IMG/VR virus record: IMGVR_UViG_3300037247_000927
Location: 1-58,829 of that record
Length of the DNA: 58,829 nucleotides
Reading direction: 5' to 3' (one strand)
Origin: a virus
Positions 39,595 to 48,690 of this stretch are shown here, in pieces. The stretch's first letter is position 1. Each line of letters starts with the position of its first letter. The notes under the pieces were generated by a model, which was given only the letters and a program-made list of their open reading frames with translations, was not told the DNA's origin and made no database searches. A program made the position numbers and the translations under genes.

Positions 39595-41022
39595 ATGCTT
39601 ATTTTTTACAACGTATTCATAACAGACCTTGATGTTCAGCTTTTGGCTTCTGATCTCACAATGAGTCTGGACGATTCAGGTACATTGTGCGCTGACCTTG
39701 CAGCAACTCCCGGCTCATACACCTACTTTCAGATCAGCGATGGAATTAACTTCGAAATAGTTAAGGTCACTGGTTGTACTGGCCCGCTGATTGATATCGA
39801 GCGTGGTCAAGGTGACACTGATGCAGCTAATTTTGCAGCAGGGACTTGCGTGGCATTCAGGCTCAATGATGTCGTTCTTTCAGACTACATTTGCTCACTC
39901 TCATGCCAGGACGAAGAAGATATCGTTTGTAATATCGTAACTGGTGCGCCGGGATTTATTGAGCTTTCGAGAGACGGCTGTGAAATGACAGTTGACTTTG
40001 TTCCATACACTGCTGGTGTTGGGATTGATATTACTGACAATGATATATCGACTGACCTGTGCAACCTTGATCCTACGTCTGAGCTTGACAATACCGCCAA
40101 CTTTATTATTTGCAAGAATGGTGTTCCGTGGCAGGTTAACTTTGCTGTACTGGTAGAGGAAATTGGTGCGTGCGGGGAAGGTGCTGCGGCCCCTGGCGTT
40201 CAGTCAGTTGTTGGTGGTACTGGGATCAATGTCACAGGCACAGCAGAAGTCCCAATTGTCAACATGGATGAAGTTCTGGTTGGCGGCGGAAGCTTCCTTG
40301 GTATCACATTCAATAATCTTGGGCAGGCTATTGTTGTTCCGGGCACTGATCCGCTGATTCCTGTTGCTTTGCCTGATGGAAATTACGACCCTGCAAATAT
40401 TACTGTTGCTGGTGGTTTGATAACGGCTATCTCAACATCAACAAGCTTTGGTGTTGTGAGCGTTTCTCAAACTGTTGGCGCAAGCGTAACAGTAGACAAT
40501 ACAGACCCAAATAATCCTCTTATAGAGCTTCCTGACAGTACTTTAGTGCCGGGGACATACTCAGGCTTCACCTTTGATGATAAAGGCCGTGCTACAGCAT
40601 TTGTAGCCCCTCCTGATGCCATAACATCAATCACCACTCCTATCGGCTCCAGGCTCACTATTACAGGGCCTGTGGCCGGTGTAGTGGACATAGATCATGA
40701 TGACAGTGGTGTGGGTGCTGGTATATACAATGGGATCACTGTTGATGCCAAGGGTCATGTTGTCAGTGTTACCGGTTCTGGTGTTTCAAGATGGGTTGGT
40801 ACTGCCGCTTCAGTTGCTTCTCTCACGGAAAACCTGACTGCCACTAATGTAGGCGCGACAATGACGCTTACCTTTACCATTCCGACTTCAAACCCTCTCT
40901 ATCATGTGATGGCTAGTGATGATGCTGGCACACAGTTTCCTGTGACATCAAGGGGTGCAGGTGTTTTCGATATTGACACAACAGGTGTTGTTGGTTTGGT
41001 CTATGTCACAGCAATTGGTTGA
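39595..41022 (+). CDS. Tail-fibre-like structural protein, 475 aa
   Basis: The N-terminal 110 residues (FYNVFITDLDVQLLASDLTM, later GPLIDIERGQGDTDAANF) resemble a collar or fibre-base domain. The remainder is a Gly/Val/Thr-rich repeat region with recurring PGTYSGFTFDDKGRAT-like units (YDPANITVAGGLITAIST, GAGIYNGITVDAKGHVVSVT), typical of beta-stranded fibre shafts. It probably forms part of the tail spike or fibre. Confidence 0.65.
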   Translation: MLIFYNVFITDLDVQLLASDLTMSLDDSGTLCADLAATPGSYTYFQISDGINFEIVKVTGCTGPLIDIERGQGDTDAANFAAGTCVAFRLNDVVLSDYICSLSCQDEEDIVCNIVTGAPGFIELSRDGCEMTVDFVPYTAGVGIDITDNDISTDLCNLDPTSELDNTANFIICKNGVPWQVNFAVLVEEIGACGEGAAAPGVQSVVGGTGINVTGTAEVPIVNMDEVLVGGGSFLGITFNNLGQAIVVPGTDPLIPVALPDGNYDPANITVAGGLITAISTSTSFGVVSVSQTVGASVTVDNTDPNNPLIELPDSTLVPGTYSGFTFDDKGRATAFVAPPDAITSITTPIGSRLTITGPVAGVVDIDHDDSGVGAGIYNGITVDAKGHVVSVTGSGVSRWVGTAASVASLTENLTATNVGATMTLTFTIPTSNPLYHVMASDDAGTQFPVTSRGAGVFDIDTTGVVGLVYVTAIG

Positions 41023-41031
41023 TAATGAACG

Positions 41032-43584
41032 ATGATACGCAACTCCAAATTTGGCGGGTTAATACCACGAATCCATGCGAGGATTCTGCCTAACGGTTCT
41101 GCTGAAGTTTCTGTAGATGTAAATCTTGAGCATGGCTCTATCAAGCCGTGGCCAAAGCCAAGCTTAAAATGCGATGTCGGACAAGATATCGTTACCATTC
41201 ACTTTGATAAAAACTGCGCATGTGTGACATGGCCTATTCCTGTTGATGTTGTCGATTACATTGCTGGTGGCTGTGAATTCAAAATCTGGAATGAGCGGGA
41301 CAGATTGAGGATTGAATCACCACCTAATTTCTGTAATGGTCTTGAATGCTTTCTCGGTGTTCCGTGTCCAACAGAACCTTTATTGATAGATGATGACGGA
41401 ATATATGTCTATACATGGATAAATAAATTTGGCCAGGAAAGCCCTCCCTTCATGAACCCTTCAGGGTCGCAACCACCACCAGCAGCATTATCCGACTGCA
41501 ACGAAATATGGAATGTTGGCGTTTTGATACCTGATTTGCATGTAGGCGGCGTTGTTTCAAATGTGTGGAATGGTGATCTGATAAGAGGAATAGGTGTTCT
41601 TAAAGACGCTCGTGTAGACACCGTATACACCACCAACGATACAGACAATTATACCCGATATCCCGGTTTCAACCCCGGCGTGGAGGATGGTGTTGCAGAA
41701 GTTTTCTATCCAGAATGCCAATGGTATAACTATGCAGGTCCATTGCTTGATAACCAAATGGCAGGTACAACATTTGACCTGAGTGATGCAGAGTGGACTC
41801 CGTTTGGAACACCGACATTTGCATTTGCTGATGGTCTGGATGGTGAACCGCTATGGTCAGTTATTATGACTGACAACAATCCTGCTGGTGTTGAGGGCGT
41901 GTTCAAGGGAACAGCGCTAAACTCTCTGCCGGTTGATACAGAGCCGTTCGTAACGAGATTCGCAATTCATAAAGCCACTGGAGCGTTGGATGATTCTGAG
42001 CTAAAGAGCAATCCTGAAGGCGGCCCTGGTATTGAAATATTCTTTAACACGTTTACTGGTGTTGCAACATTGGGCGCAGGGGTTGGCCCGAATCAGGCGT
42101 TCGAGGTTAGGGGTAATGGTAACTGGTGGGAGGTCTATTTACAGACGGATGCGGATAATTCAGGTACAAGGGTGCTTGTTGCTATCGTAACGTCAACACC
42201 ATCTGGAGCGGGTGATATAAGGGTTGCAGATGTTGCGGTATTCGTACACAGAACAATCGGAATGGTCAGGGGTGGTGCAATAGAACCTAAAAAGAACGCA
42301 GCATCACCATCAAGCGTTATTGACATATCCAGAGATTTTCTTGATGCCGCCAATCACGATGATACAGAAGGGGGAGATTATATAGAGTTTAGACCAATGT
42401 ACGGGCATTCTGAAATAACCCGTGATGTTGAAGTCCTGTCGCTGAACGATGCTCCTGGATTGCTGTATATTGATCGCGTGAATGCTCTATTAACTGCAAC
42501 AGATGGGGTTAATGTAGCAACCGTACCACTGACACTGGTTGCTGAAACCAAGTACCGTTGTGGCGTTATATGGGGAGACTTCCTTCGGGTAGGTGTGGAC
42601 AGCGTGTGGGGTACTGCTGTTCCATACGATGGCGCATTTGCCGGTGGTTCTGATCTTGTCGTTTGCAGAAACGAAGAAGCGGTCAATATCTGGCGCGAGC
42701 TGAGGGGATTTCATGTTTCGTATACGGATGCCTTCAATGAAATATCCCTGTTAATGGAAGGGATAGGAATTGGAACAGATTGGGAATATGTCAGTACGAA
42801 TGCAGCAGAAGCCAGCGGCGATCCTTGGGCAGAAGGCGACATAATTACCATAACTGGTGGGCCTGTCTTTATCTACAATACAAACCTTGCTGCCCCTGAC
42901 GATATTTCAGGGCTTATCCACAGAGAGCCGTATGGTGCTGGCAATGGTGTATTCACAGGGCTTACCGTACATGGTTCTGAATTGGCGGATAGTGACCCTG
43001 ACGCATGGACAAGCGGTTGGCTGGATATTAGCACTGGAGTTCAAGGTGTTGATTATGAACTGGATACTGCATCCAATCTATCAAGGTTCAGGGATTTAAC
43101 TCCTGCTGGTATGACGAAGTTGATAACAAATAAGAAAATCGACAGTGGTGATACCGAATCATTCAGAATTATTGATGATATTTCAGGTGTAACTACTGCG
43201 TCTACTGCATTCACCTTCCTGTTGGCATTGCAGCTACAGGTTTATAAAGACGGTGTAAATAGGAACTGGATTACACTCGAAGGTTCTGATGATGGAACCA
43301 GCATAAACTGGCGTGTAAACCATACAACTTTCCTCACATTTGCTGACACATTGAAATCGCGCACATCAGCAAGTAGGGTGTATATGTACGTCAAGAGCGG
43401 TCAATGGGCGGTCTGGTTCGATGATGATGCTGCCCCTGCTGCAAGTGGTATAGTTCCTAGAGAGGGTGCAGATAGTGGTTCTGAACCTATTACAACCTGC
43501 CAGGCTGGTAACACCTTTGCTACTGGCGGAACAACAACCATGCTCTTAGGCTCAGATGTGTTTGGCAAGATGGAGACTATTTAA
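41032..43584 (+). CDS. Tail protein N-terminal part fused to large adhesin-like insertion
   Basis: The first about 150 residues (IPRIHARILPNGSAEVSVDV, HGSIKPWPKP, then YVYTWINKFGQESPPF) match the start of a widespread phage tail protein that normally continues with RIYR, FSEP and IVGL segments. Here that continuation is missing and is found in the next large gene (43697-44914). Residues from about 160 to 850 are instead beta-rich modules with lectin-like strands (TFAFADGLDGEPLWSVIM, ITGGPVFIYN, FTGLTVHGSE), probably binding host glycans. The total of 850 residues is unusual. Start has no strong ribosome-binding site (GTTGATAATGAACG). Confidence 0.65.
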   Translation: MIRNSKFGGLIPRIHARILPNGSAEVSVDVNLEHGSIKPWPKPSLKCDVGQDIVTIHFDKNCACVTWPIPVDVVDYIAGGCEFKIWNERDRLRIESPPNFCNGLECFLGVPCPTEPLLIDDDGIYVYTWINKFGQESPPFMNPSGSQPPPAALSDCNEIWNVGVLIPDLHVGGVVSNVWNGDLIRGIGVLKDARVDTVYTTNDTDNYTRYPGFNPGVEDGVAEVFYPECQWYNYAGPLLDNQMAGTTFDLSDAEWTPFGTPTFAFADGLDGEPLWSVIMTDNNPAGVEGVFKGTALNSLPVDTEPFVTRFAIHKATGALDDSELKSNPEGGPGIEIFFNTFTGVATLGAGVGPNQAFEVRGNGNWWEVYLQTDADNSGTRVLVAIVTSTPSGAGDIRVADVAVFVHRTIGMVRGGAIEPKKNAASPSSVIDISRDFLDAANHDDTEGGDYIEFRPMYGHSEITRDVEVLSLNDAPGLLYIDRVNALLTATDGVNVATVPLTLVAETKYRCGVIWGDFLRVGVDSVWGTAVPYDGAFAGGSDLVVCRNEEAVNIWRELRGFHVSYTDAFNEISLLMEGIGIGTDWEYVSTNAAEASGDPWAEGDIITITGGPVFIYNTNLAAPDDISGLIHREPYGAGNGVFTGLTVHGSELADSDPDAWTSGWLDISTGVQGVDYELDTASNLSRFRDLTPAGMTKLITNKKIDSGDTESFRIIDDISGVTTASTAFTFLLALQLQVYKDGVNRNWITLEGSDDGTSINWRVNHTTFLTFADTLKSRTSASRVYMYVKSGQWAVWFDDDAAPAASGIVPREGADSGSEPITTCQAGNTFATGGTTTMLLGSDVFGKMETI

Positions 43585-43585
43585 A

Positions 43586-43687
43586 ATGAGAAACAAAGTT
43601 TTCATTTACACCACGAACCAGGGAAGCCTTCGAGTAAGGTGGAGTCACTTTTGTGAAATAGTTGATTGTTTGTCTCTGTTTTTATAG
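43586..43687 (+). CDS. Possible 33-aa peptide
   Basis: An ATG just after the preceding stop opens 33 codons (MRNKVFIYTTNQGSLRVRW...), with GGAG ten bases upstream. It fills the short gap before the C-terminal tail-protein gene. It may be a remnant of whatever split the tail gene. Confidence 0.35.
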   Translation: MRNKVFIYTTNQGSLRVRWSHFCEIVDCLSLFL

Positions 43688-43696
43688 GTAAACAAT

Positions 43697-44914
43697 ATGC
43701 CAATTGTACAAATACCAACCCCGCCTGAAGGCCATTGCATAACAGGTGGTCGAATCTATAGGGTAGAAAAAGGTTGGAAAAGCGGTGACGAGCCAAAGAC
43801 TGAGCTTGGTTCTGGCGCATTTGCTGTTGCTGAATTTGATTTAGCTGGTAATGCGACATGGTTTAATCCTGCCATGCAGCTTGATACATACCGATACTTC
43901 GAGCCACCACAGAACACGAAAGGTCTTGAAGCCATGAAGAACGGAGCTTTAGTTACTTTTCGTGGCAAAAGGTTGTTTTTCTCTGAGCCGCCTTCACTTG
44001 GTCCTTCTCCGCACGCGTGGTCAGGGCTTCACGATATAGAGCTTGATTATGAAATCATCGGGATCAAGTCTGATGGCGAAAGGCTGTATGTTGGAACATG
44101 CAAATATCCATATATCGTGACACTGGAAACCCCAAGGACAGGTGACTACGTTTATAATGAAGTGAAGATTTCTGAATTTATGCCGCTTGCATCTGACAGG
44201 TCAATGGCTGTCACTGGTGATGGATTATTAATGATGACGCTCGAAGGCATAGCGCTGATCACCAAGTCATCAGGACTTACTGCTGCTTCCGCTGCGATTA
44301 TCAGTCATGGTCACTTCACAAGAAAGCAATGGAAAAACCTCAAGCCGGAAACTGGAGTGGCTGTTGCTGTTGCAGGCAAATATATTTTCAGCACCAGCGA
44401 AAAAGCGTATGTTTTCTTCTATGGTGGCCGGTCACATAATCATGCTGCTGAGCTTTCGCCATTAACTGAGCTTTCATTGCTGGCAACTCCGAATGATATG
44501 AAGTTGACGGACCAAGGCTCAATAATTTTTGACTGGCCGGAAGACCCTTGTTTGCCTATTCGTGACCAGATATACGAGTGGGATGTATCGGATGAAGAAG
44601 TTACTTGTCTAAATTGTCAGGAGTACCAATACAGGTCAAAGATTTATGTGGACAGTGAATGTGATAACCCTGGCGCTTTTAAAATATCATTTGATCAATC
44701 TCAGGGTAAAGTTAATTTCAAATTAAGAACGCACGATTGCGGGATTGCTGTAGTCAAGCACGAAAGGAATGTTTCTGACTGCAAGCCAAAGAGATTGCCT
44801 TCTGGATATTTAGCTACAGATTTTAGTTATGAAGTAACGGGATGCGCTGAGATTTATGAAGTGCATATTACAAATACAGTTGGAGATTTGGCGAGAGCGC
44901 CAAGGGAGCAATAA
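43697..44914 (+). CDS. Tail protein C-terminal part
   Basis: The 405-residue product opens with IPTPPEGHCITGGRIYRVEK, then ATWFNPAMQLDTYRYFEPPQNTKGLEAM, GALVTFRGKRLFFSEP, HAWSGLHDIELDYEIIGIKS and LASDRSMAVTGDGLLMM. These are, in order, the later segments of the same widespread tail protein whose N-terminal part is encoded at 41032. Taken together the two genes make one full family member; they are separated by the adhesin-like insertion and a new start codon. The role is in the tail tip or tube that contacts the host. Confidence 0.7.
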   Translation: MPIVQIPTPPEGHCITGGRIYRVEKGWKSGDEPKTELGSGAFAVAEFDLAGNATWFNPAMQLDTYRYFEPPQNTKGLEAMKNGALVTFRGKRLFFSEPPSLGPSPHAWSGLHDIELDYEIIGIKSDGERLYVGTCKYPYIVTLETPRTGDYVYNEVKISEFMPLASDRSMAVTGDGLLMMTLEGIALITKSSGLTAASAAIISHGHFTRKQWKNLKPETGVAVAVAGKYIFSTSEKAYVFFYGGRSHNHAAELSPLTELSLLATPNDMKLTDQGSIIFDWPEDPCLPIRDQIYEWDVSDEEVTCLNCQEYQYRSKIYVDSECDNPGAFKISFDQSQGKVNFKLRTHDCGIAVVKHERNVSDCKPKRLPSGYLATDFSYEVTGCAEIYEVHITNTVGDLARAPREQ

Positions 44915-45543
44915 TGAGTCAGAAAGAAAAAATCTATAAAGGGTCAATCAGCAACAGGCTGAAGTTTCCTGTCCATGATTTCAATGATGTCATTTTCATC
45001 ATGCGGGAGTTTATTCACGTTGAAAATATTCTCAAAGACCCTGATGTTGAAAACGAAAATGTAGTAAAGGTCATGGCTGAAGGTGCTTTAAATTTCGCTA
45101 TCAGCCACGTCAATATATTGCACACATGGTATGGGCTGGTCACTGGCGATTGGCATGTAGAAACAAGCAGGGTTGATGCAGCTTTTATGGACTCAACTTT
45201 GCACATGAACACGAATCCATTTTATGATCTATACAAACCACTGCTTGTCGGCCCGATGCTGTCAGCTCAGATCAGGTGGATTACAGGAAGAGTATTTGAG
45301 CAAGAGGCTGAAAATAAAGACGATCTAACAACGGCTTACACGGCTATCTCTGGGCTTTTCGATATATTCCCTATAATCGTGTATGCTTTTTTCTCAACCA
45401 TCAATTTGGGGTCGCCTGTGAAGACTCAGACATCTGCTATGAGGAATGCGCATGCGTTTTCTATTGCAATGCAAGCGGTTGTAAGAAACATTACTCTTGA
45501 AGAGTATCTTGATAAGCATATGAAAAGGATAGGTGAAAAGTAA
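44914..45543 (+). CDS. Ejection-region protein, 209 aa
   Basis: A helical soluble protein with no named family. TAATG overlaps with both neighbours make it the first of a coupled run (44914-48000) whose other members look like internal virion proteins. By position it may be an internal core or assembly protein. Confidence 0.6.
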   Translation: MSQKEKIYKGSISNRLKFPVHDFNDVIFIMREFIHVENILKDPDVENENVVKVMAEGALNFAISHVNILHTWYGLVTGDWHVETSRVDAAFMDSTLHMNTNPFYDLYKPLLVGPMLSAQIRWITGRVFEQEAENKDDLTTAYTAISGLFDIFPIIVYAFFSTINLGSPVKTQTSAMRNAHAFSIAMQAVVRNITLEEYLDKHMKRIGEK

Positions 45544-46232
45544 TGGTATTCGGCATAGCCTTTGACATACTTGAAACTGCAATTGCAACTTTGGTTGCAG
45601 TATTTGCTTTGCTTCTTATTAAAAAATATGAAGACGAGATCAATGATGCCCATGACGCGATGAAAGGTTATCTGGATTTTCAGATGGACATCGCTGACTA
45701 TTATCATCGTTACTATGTCGATATTGTTAACCCGCAAGAACTTGTTGGTCTGTGCTATGCGTTGAATATGAACTTGGTTCCTCCTGGGTCATCAAACCCT
45801 TTTGCTGATTTTGACAGCCTTTCATCTTCAGCTTATGCAGATGCCAAGCACACAGCAAGAATGATGTTGTCAGGTAGCTGCAATACAGTCTTTCCTGCAT
45901 GTGATCGAGAGTTTGAAATCATGGCTGCTGTTTCTGGTGTTGACTCAGGTGAGGCCGAATCTCAATTTACGGCACGAAGAGGGGATAGGGTTCTTGCAGA
46001 AAAGGTCAAAACAATATTGGCGGCTATTAATTACAGTTACAAAAACCCGAACAGCATTCTTGGTTTCGTGAATAGCGCAATAAGTATTCAACAGAATCTA
46101 ATCAATATGGCAGCGACTGGATATAATGGTGCCATGGGTTTGCTTGGAGTGGGCCTTGGAATGCTTAGTAATACATTACAGCAACGCTCAAGAGAGGCTG
46201 AGCAAGAAACTCGGTCGAGCGAGGAAAGCTAA
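45543..46232 (+). CDS. Internal virion-like protein with membrane helix, 229 aa
   Basis: An N-terminal hydrophobic helix (FGIAFDILETAIATLVAVFALLL, residues 3-25) is followed by a helical soluble region and a small Gly-rich hydrophobic segment near the end (GAMGLLGVGLGMLSN). Such proteins are ejected with the genome and insert in the host envelope in T7-like phages. Start overlaps the previous stop as TAATG. Confidence 0.6.
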   Translation: MVFGIAFDILETAIATLVAVFALLLIKKYEDEINDAHDAMKGYLDFQMDIADYYHRYYVDIVNPQELVGLCYALNMNLVPPGSSNPFADFDSLSSSAYADAKHTARMMLSGSCNTVFPACDREFEIMAAVSGVDSGEAESQFTARRGDRVLAEKVKTILAAINYSYKNPNSILGFVNSAISIQQNLINMAATGYNGAMGLLGVGLGMLSNTLQQRSREAEQETRSSEES

Positions 46233-46936
46233 TGTCATTTGCGGTTGTAACAGCAACAATACTTGAATCTGTTGTTGGCCTCTATGCCGCTGACAAAGCG
46301 CTGGATATCTACAAGCGCTACAGAAACTTGATGATCGACAATAAGCAGCGATCTATTCAGTTTGCTGGAGAAGCGTGGAATGCCGATAAGGCTCTGAAAG
46401 AGAAAACACCAGAAGCTTACAGTCAGATGAACGGCCTGCCAAGTTACAATCCTGATCTGACTGTATCTCAGCGTGCAAAGATTTCAATCTTCTCTACAAT
46501 GAGAAAAACAAAAGAATCCGTAGTGGGCAGATCAAGCAAGAGTCAGCTTGGCTTCAGAGACTCAATGGCCAGGGGCATTATGTTACCGATAGCTGCTGCA
46601 AGTGTATCTCTGATGGCTGATGCGAGAAAACATCAATTCGGACTTGAAGAGGCCTACAGGCAAATTAAGTCCAGGGGCATCGTAGGGATCGCTTCTGGTG
46701 GCGCTTACTCTGGTGGCGTTGTCAGTGCCTTCAAGTCAAATGCAAATGTGTTGTCAGACATCTCAGCAGCATACGCGCAGAGCTTTAATGGAGCCTTGGC
46801 AACAATAGGTGTTGGCGTTGGCCAGATACTTGAAATAACATCAAGACCACGATCCAGCGAACAAGGCGAAGCAACAAGTGGCGTTGTGTTTCCTGACACG
46901 CCATCGACGAATAGTACATTCGGACCACCAGTTTAG
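46232..46936 (+). CDS. Internal virion-like protein, 234 aa
   Basis: The N-terminal helix (AVVTATILESVVGLYAADKAL) and a C-terminal GALATIGVGVGQILE segment resemble the preceding gene in layout, so the two may be distant paralogues. The middle is helical with a hydrophobic stretch (ARGIMLPIAAASVSLMADA). Likely an ejection protein. TAATG overlap at start. Confidence 0.6.
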   Translation: MSFAVVTATILESVVGLYAADKALDIYKRYRNLMIDNKQRSIQFAGEAWNADKALKEKTPEAYSQMNGLPSYNPDLTVSQRAKISIFSTMRKTKESVVGRSSKSQLGFRDSMARGIMLPIAAASVSLMADARKHQFGLEEAYRQIKSRGIVGIASGGAYSGGVVSAFKSNANVLSDISAAYAQSFNGALATIGVGVGQILEITSRPRSSEQGEATSGVVFPDTPSTNSTFGPPV

Positions 46937-46944
46937 GAGTTAAT

Positions 46945-48000
46945 ATGTCAGCTTCAACAGAAGATATCCTTGCACAAATTGACCGTTCGTTGGAAGAACA
47001 GAGACTTCTCAGGCAGGAAGCGCAAGAAATTACTGACGCTCCTATTGGTGATGATTTCTTACGGGAAAGAGCTGCTACGCCTGTCAGTCGTGACACAGTT
47101 AATCTGCTCCAATCTTTTGTCGGTACTGGTGCGCCGAATGTTGCTGCACTCGCTGCTGGTTTTTTAAGCACTCAGGTTGATGCAAGGGATGCTGCTGTAA
47201 CAGAAATCGAACGTCAAAGGACAGCAAGAACAGAAGCCCTTCAGGGCATAAAGCTGCGTTCTGATATTGATAATCAGGTTGAAGATTTACTTGCTATTGG
47301 CGAGGCACGAAGACAGGCTCAGGAAACTGAGTCTTTAACTTCCGGAAGGACTGAACAACAAAGACTTGCCAGAGAATCGGAGGCGAGGCTTGGACGCGGA
47401 ACAGAGTCTCAGATTCAAGACAGAGCTGAACAGCAAAGGCTTGCTAGAGAAGAAGAGGCAAGACTATTGGCGGGAACTGCATCTTCGATTTCTCAAAGAA
47501 CTGAGCAACAGAGGATTTCAGCATTACAAGAAGAAAGGCTCGCTAAAACAGCAGAAGCCCAAGACGAAAGAAGAGAGCTTCTGAACCGGTTGACCAATAA
47601 ACAAATTGATCTTACTGAAGATGAGGGCAGGCTATTTAACCTCAGCAATCAAGCGCAGAGAAGAAAGAAAATAATCTCTGATCAACTGCAACTTGAGGCC
47701 GCGAGACAGGGCCTTGATTTTGACCAGGTTAATGAGATTCTTCAGCAGAGAATTTCTAACGACACTCAGCTTCGAGCGTTAGAAGTAGAAGTAAGGTCGC
47801 TTCTTTCTGGTGGGACTGTTACGCCCGGAGAAATTGAAGCTGAAGCCTCGTTACGAGAAGGTGAGCGGACTGATGCTATTCAGACGGAAGGGTTTGACCC
47901 ATTCGCTGTCCCGACAGAAGAAGAGGATGAGCGTGGCTTCTTTGATCGGACAATCTTTGGGCGAGTTGGTAATTTCCTCTTTGGAGAGGATGACCAGTAA
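46945..48000 (+). CDS. Coiled-coil internal virion protein with 25-residue repeats
   Basis: After about 135 residues the 351-residue product has three tandem units of 25 residues beginning TEQQRLARESEARL, AEQQRLAREEEARL and TEQQRISALQEERL (about 136-210), then more coiled coil and an acidic end. Such long helices suit the gp15/gp14-like ejection tube proteins. Start overlaps are TAATG at the downstream side. Structural role by context. Confidence 0.65.
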   Translation: MSASTEDILAQIDRSLEEQRLLRQEAQEITDAPIGDDFLRERAATPVSRDTVNLLQSFVGTGAPNVAALAAGFLSTQVDARDAAVTEIERQRTARTEALQGIKLRSDIDNQVEDLLAIGEARRQAQETESLTSGRTEQQRLARESEARLGRGTESQIQDRAEQQRLAREEEARLLAGTASSISQRTEQQRISALQEERLAKTAEAQDERRELLNRLTNKQIDLTEDEGRLFNLSNQAQRRKKIISDQLQLEAARQGLDFDQVNEILQQRISNDTQLRALEVEVRSLLSGGTVTPGEIEAEASLREGERTDAIQTEGFDPFAVPTEEEDERGFFDRTIFGRVGNFLFGEDDQ

Positions 48001-48686
48001 TGCAAATTTCAGACGCACTAATTGAAGGCATCTTTAATCACGCCAGGGAATCAGGCCATCCTGACCCGTTAGGGTTTGTTGCGAGGATGAAAGTTGAAAG
48101 TAATTTTGATCCAGACAAGGTTGGCAAAAACGGTGAAGTTGGGCTTAACCAGATTGCTCCGAAAAGAGCTGCAAGATTTGGCTTGCAAGATATAGATTCG
48201 ATTGAGGGGAATATCGACAGCGCAATTCAGATTGATTTCTCTCACTTCGAAAAGGTTGGGCAGAATCTTGAAAAGATGTACATAGCGTGGAGGATCGGCC
48301 TTAACCCGGAAAAACTCAATGCCCCAACAGCTTCAGTGAAGCGGTGGCTGAAGAAGATTGAGTCTGAAAGCAAAAAACTCGCCAAGCTACTTGGTATCAC
48401 TCAGGATGTTCGTGAAGATAAAAGCAAAGAAGAACGCGAAATTGACAGGGAAACCAGGGAGATATATTCAGGAAATCGCTTCACTACTGAAGGCGTATCC
48501 GGACCACCTGTTAATCGAGAGATTGCAGTATTCTTTCCTGAAGCCGTTGAATCCAGTCTTGATGCAAACAGAACAGTAGCGCCAGCGCAGCCGGGAAGCA
48601 CTTTGGTAGCGAATAATCGCCCTGTGCAAACACAGGAAAGAGAGCGAATGATCAGTATGATTATTCAGCTCATTGACAAGGTTTAA
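48000..48686 (+). CDS. Lytic transglycosylase (virion-associated)
   Basis: The first 90 residues form an SLT-type lysozyme-like domain: FVARMKVESNFDPDKVG with the catalytic Glu at residue 33, then GEVGLNQIAPKRAARFG and MYIAWRIGLNPEKL. The rest is helical and basic then Pro-rich. It cuts the host peptidoglycan during DNA entry. It is coupled to its neighbours at both ends, in the order seen for ejection proteins. Confidence 0.85.
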   Translation: MQISDALIEGIFNHARESGHPDPLGFVARMKVESNFDPDKVGKNGEVGLNQIAPKRAARFGLQDIDSIEGNIDSAIQIDFSHFEKVGQNLEKMYIAWRIGLNPEKLNAPTASVKRWLKKIESESKKLAKLLGITQDVREDKSKEEREIDRETREIYSGNRFTTEGVSGPPVNREIAVFFPEAVESSLDANRTVAPAQPGSTLVANNRPVQTQERERMISMIIQLIDKV

Positions 48687-48690
48687 CGTC

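Noticed and set aside
41578-41587. TGATAAGAGG on the + strand resembling the leader motif
   Set aside because: It lies in the middle of a coding region with no start codon after it and differs in the first base.
43585-43696. Self-splicing intron in the split tail gene
   Set aside because: The region between the two halves is almost fully open reading frame with protein-like sequence, and I see no intron core or intein motifs; an in-gene insertion explains it better.
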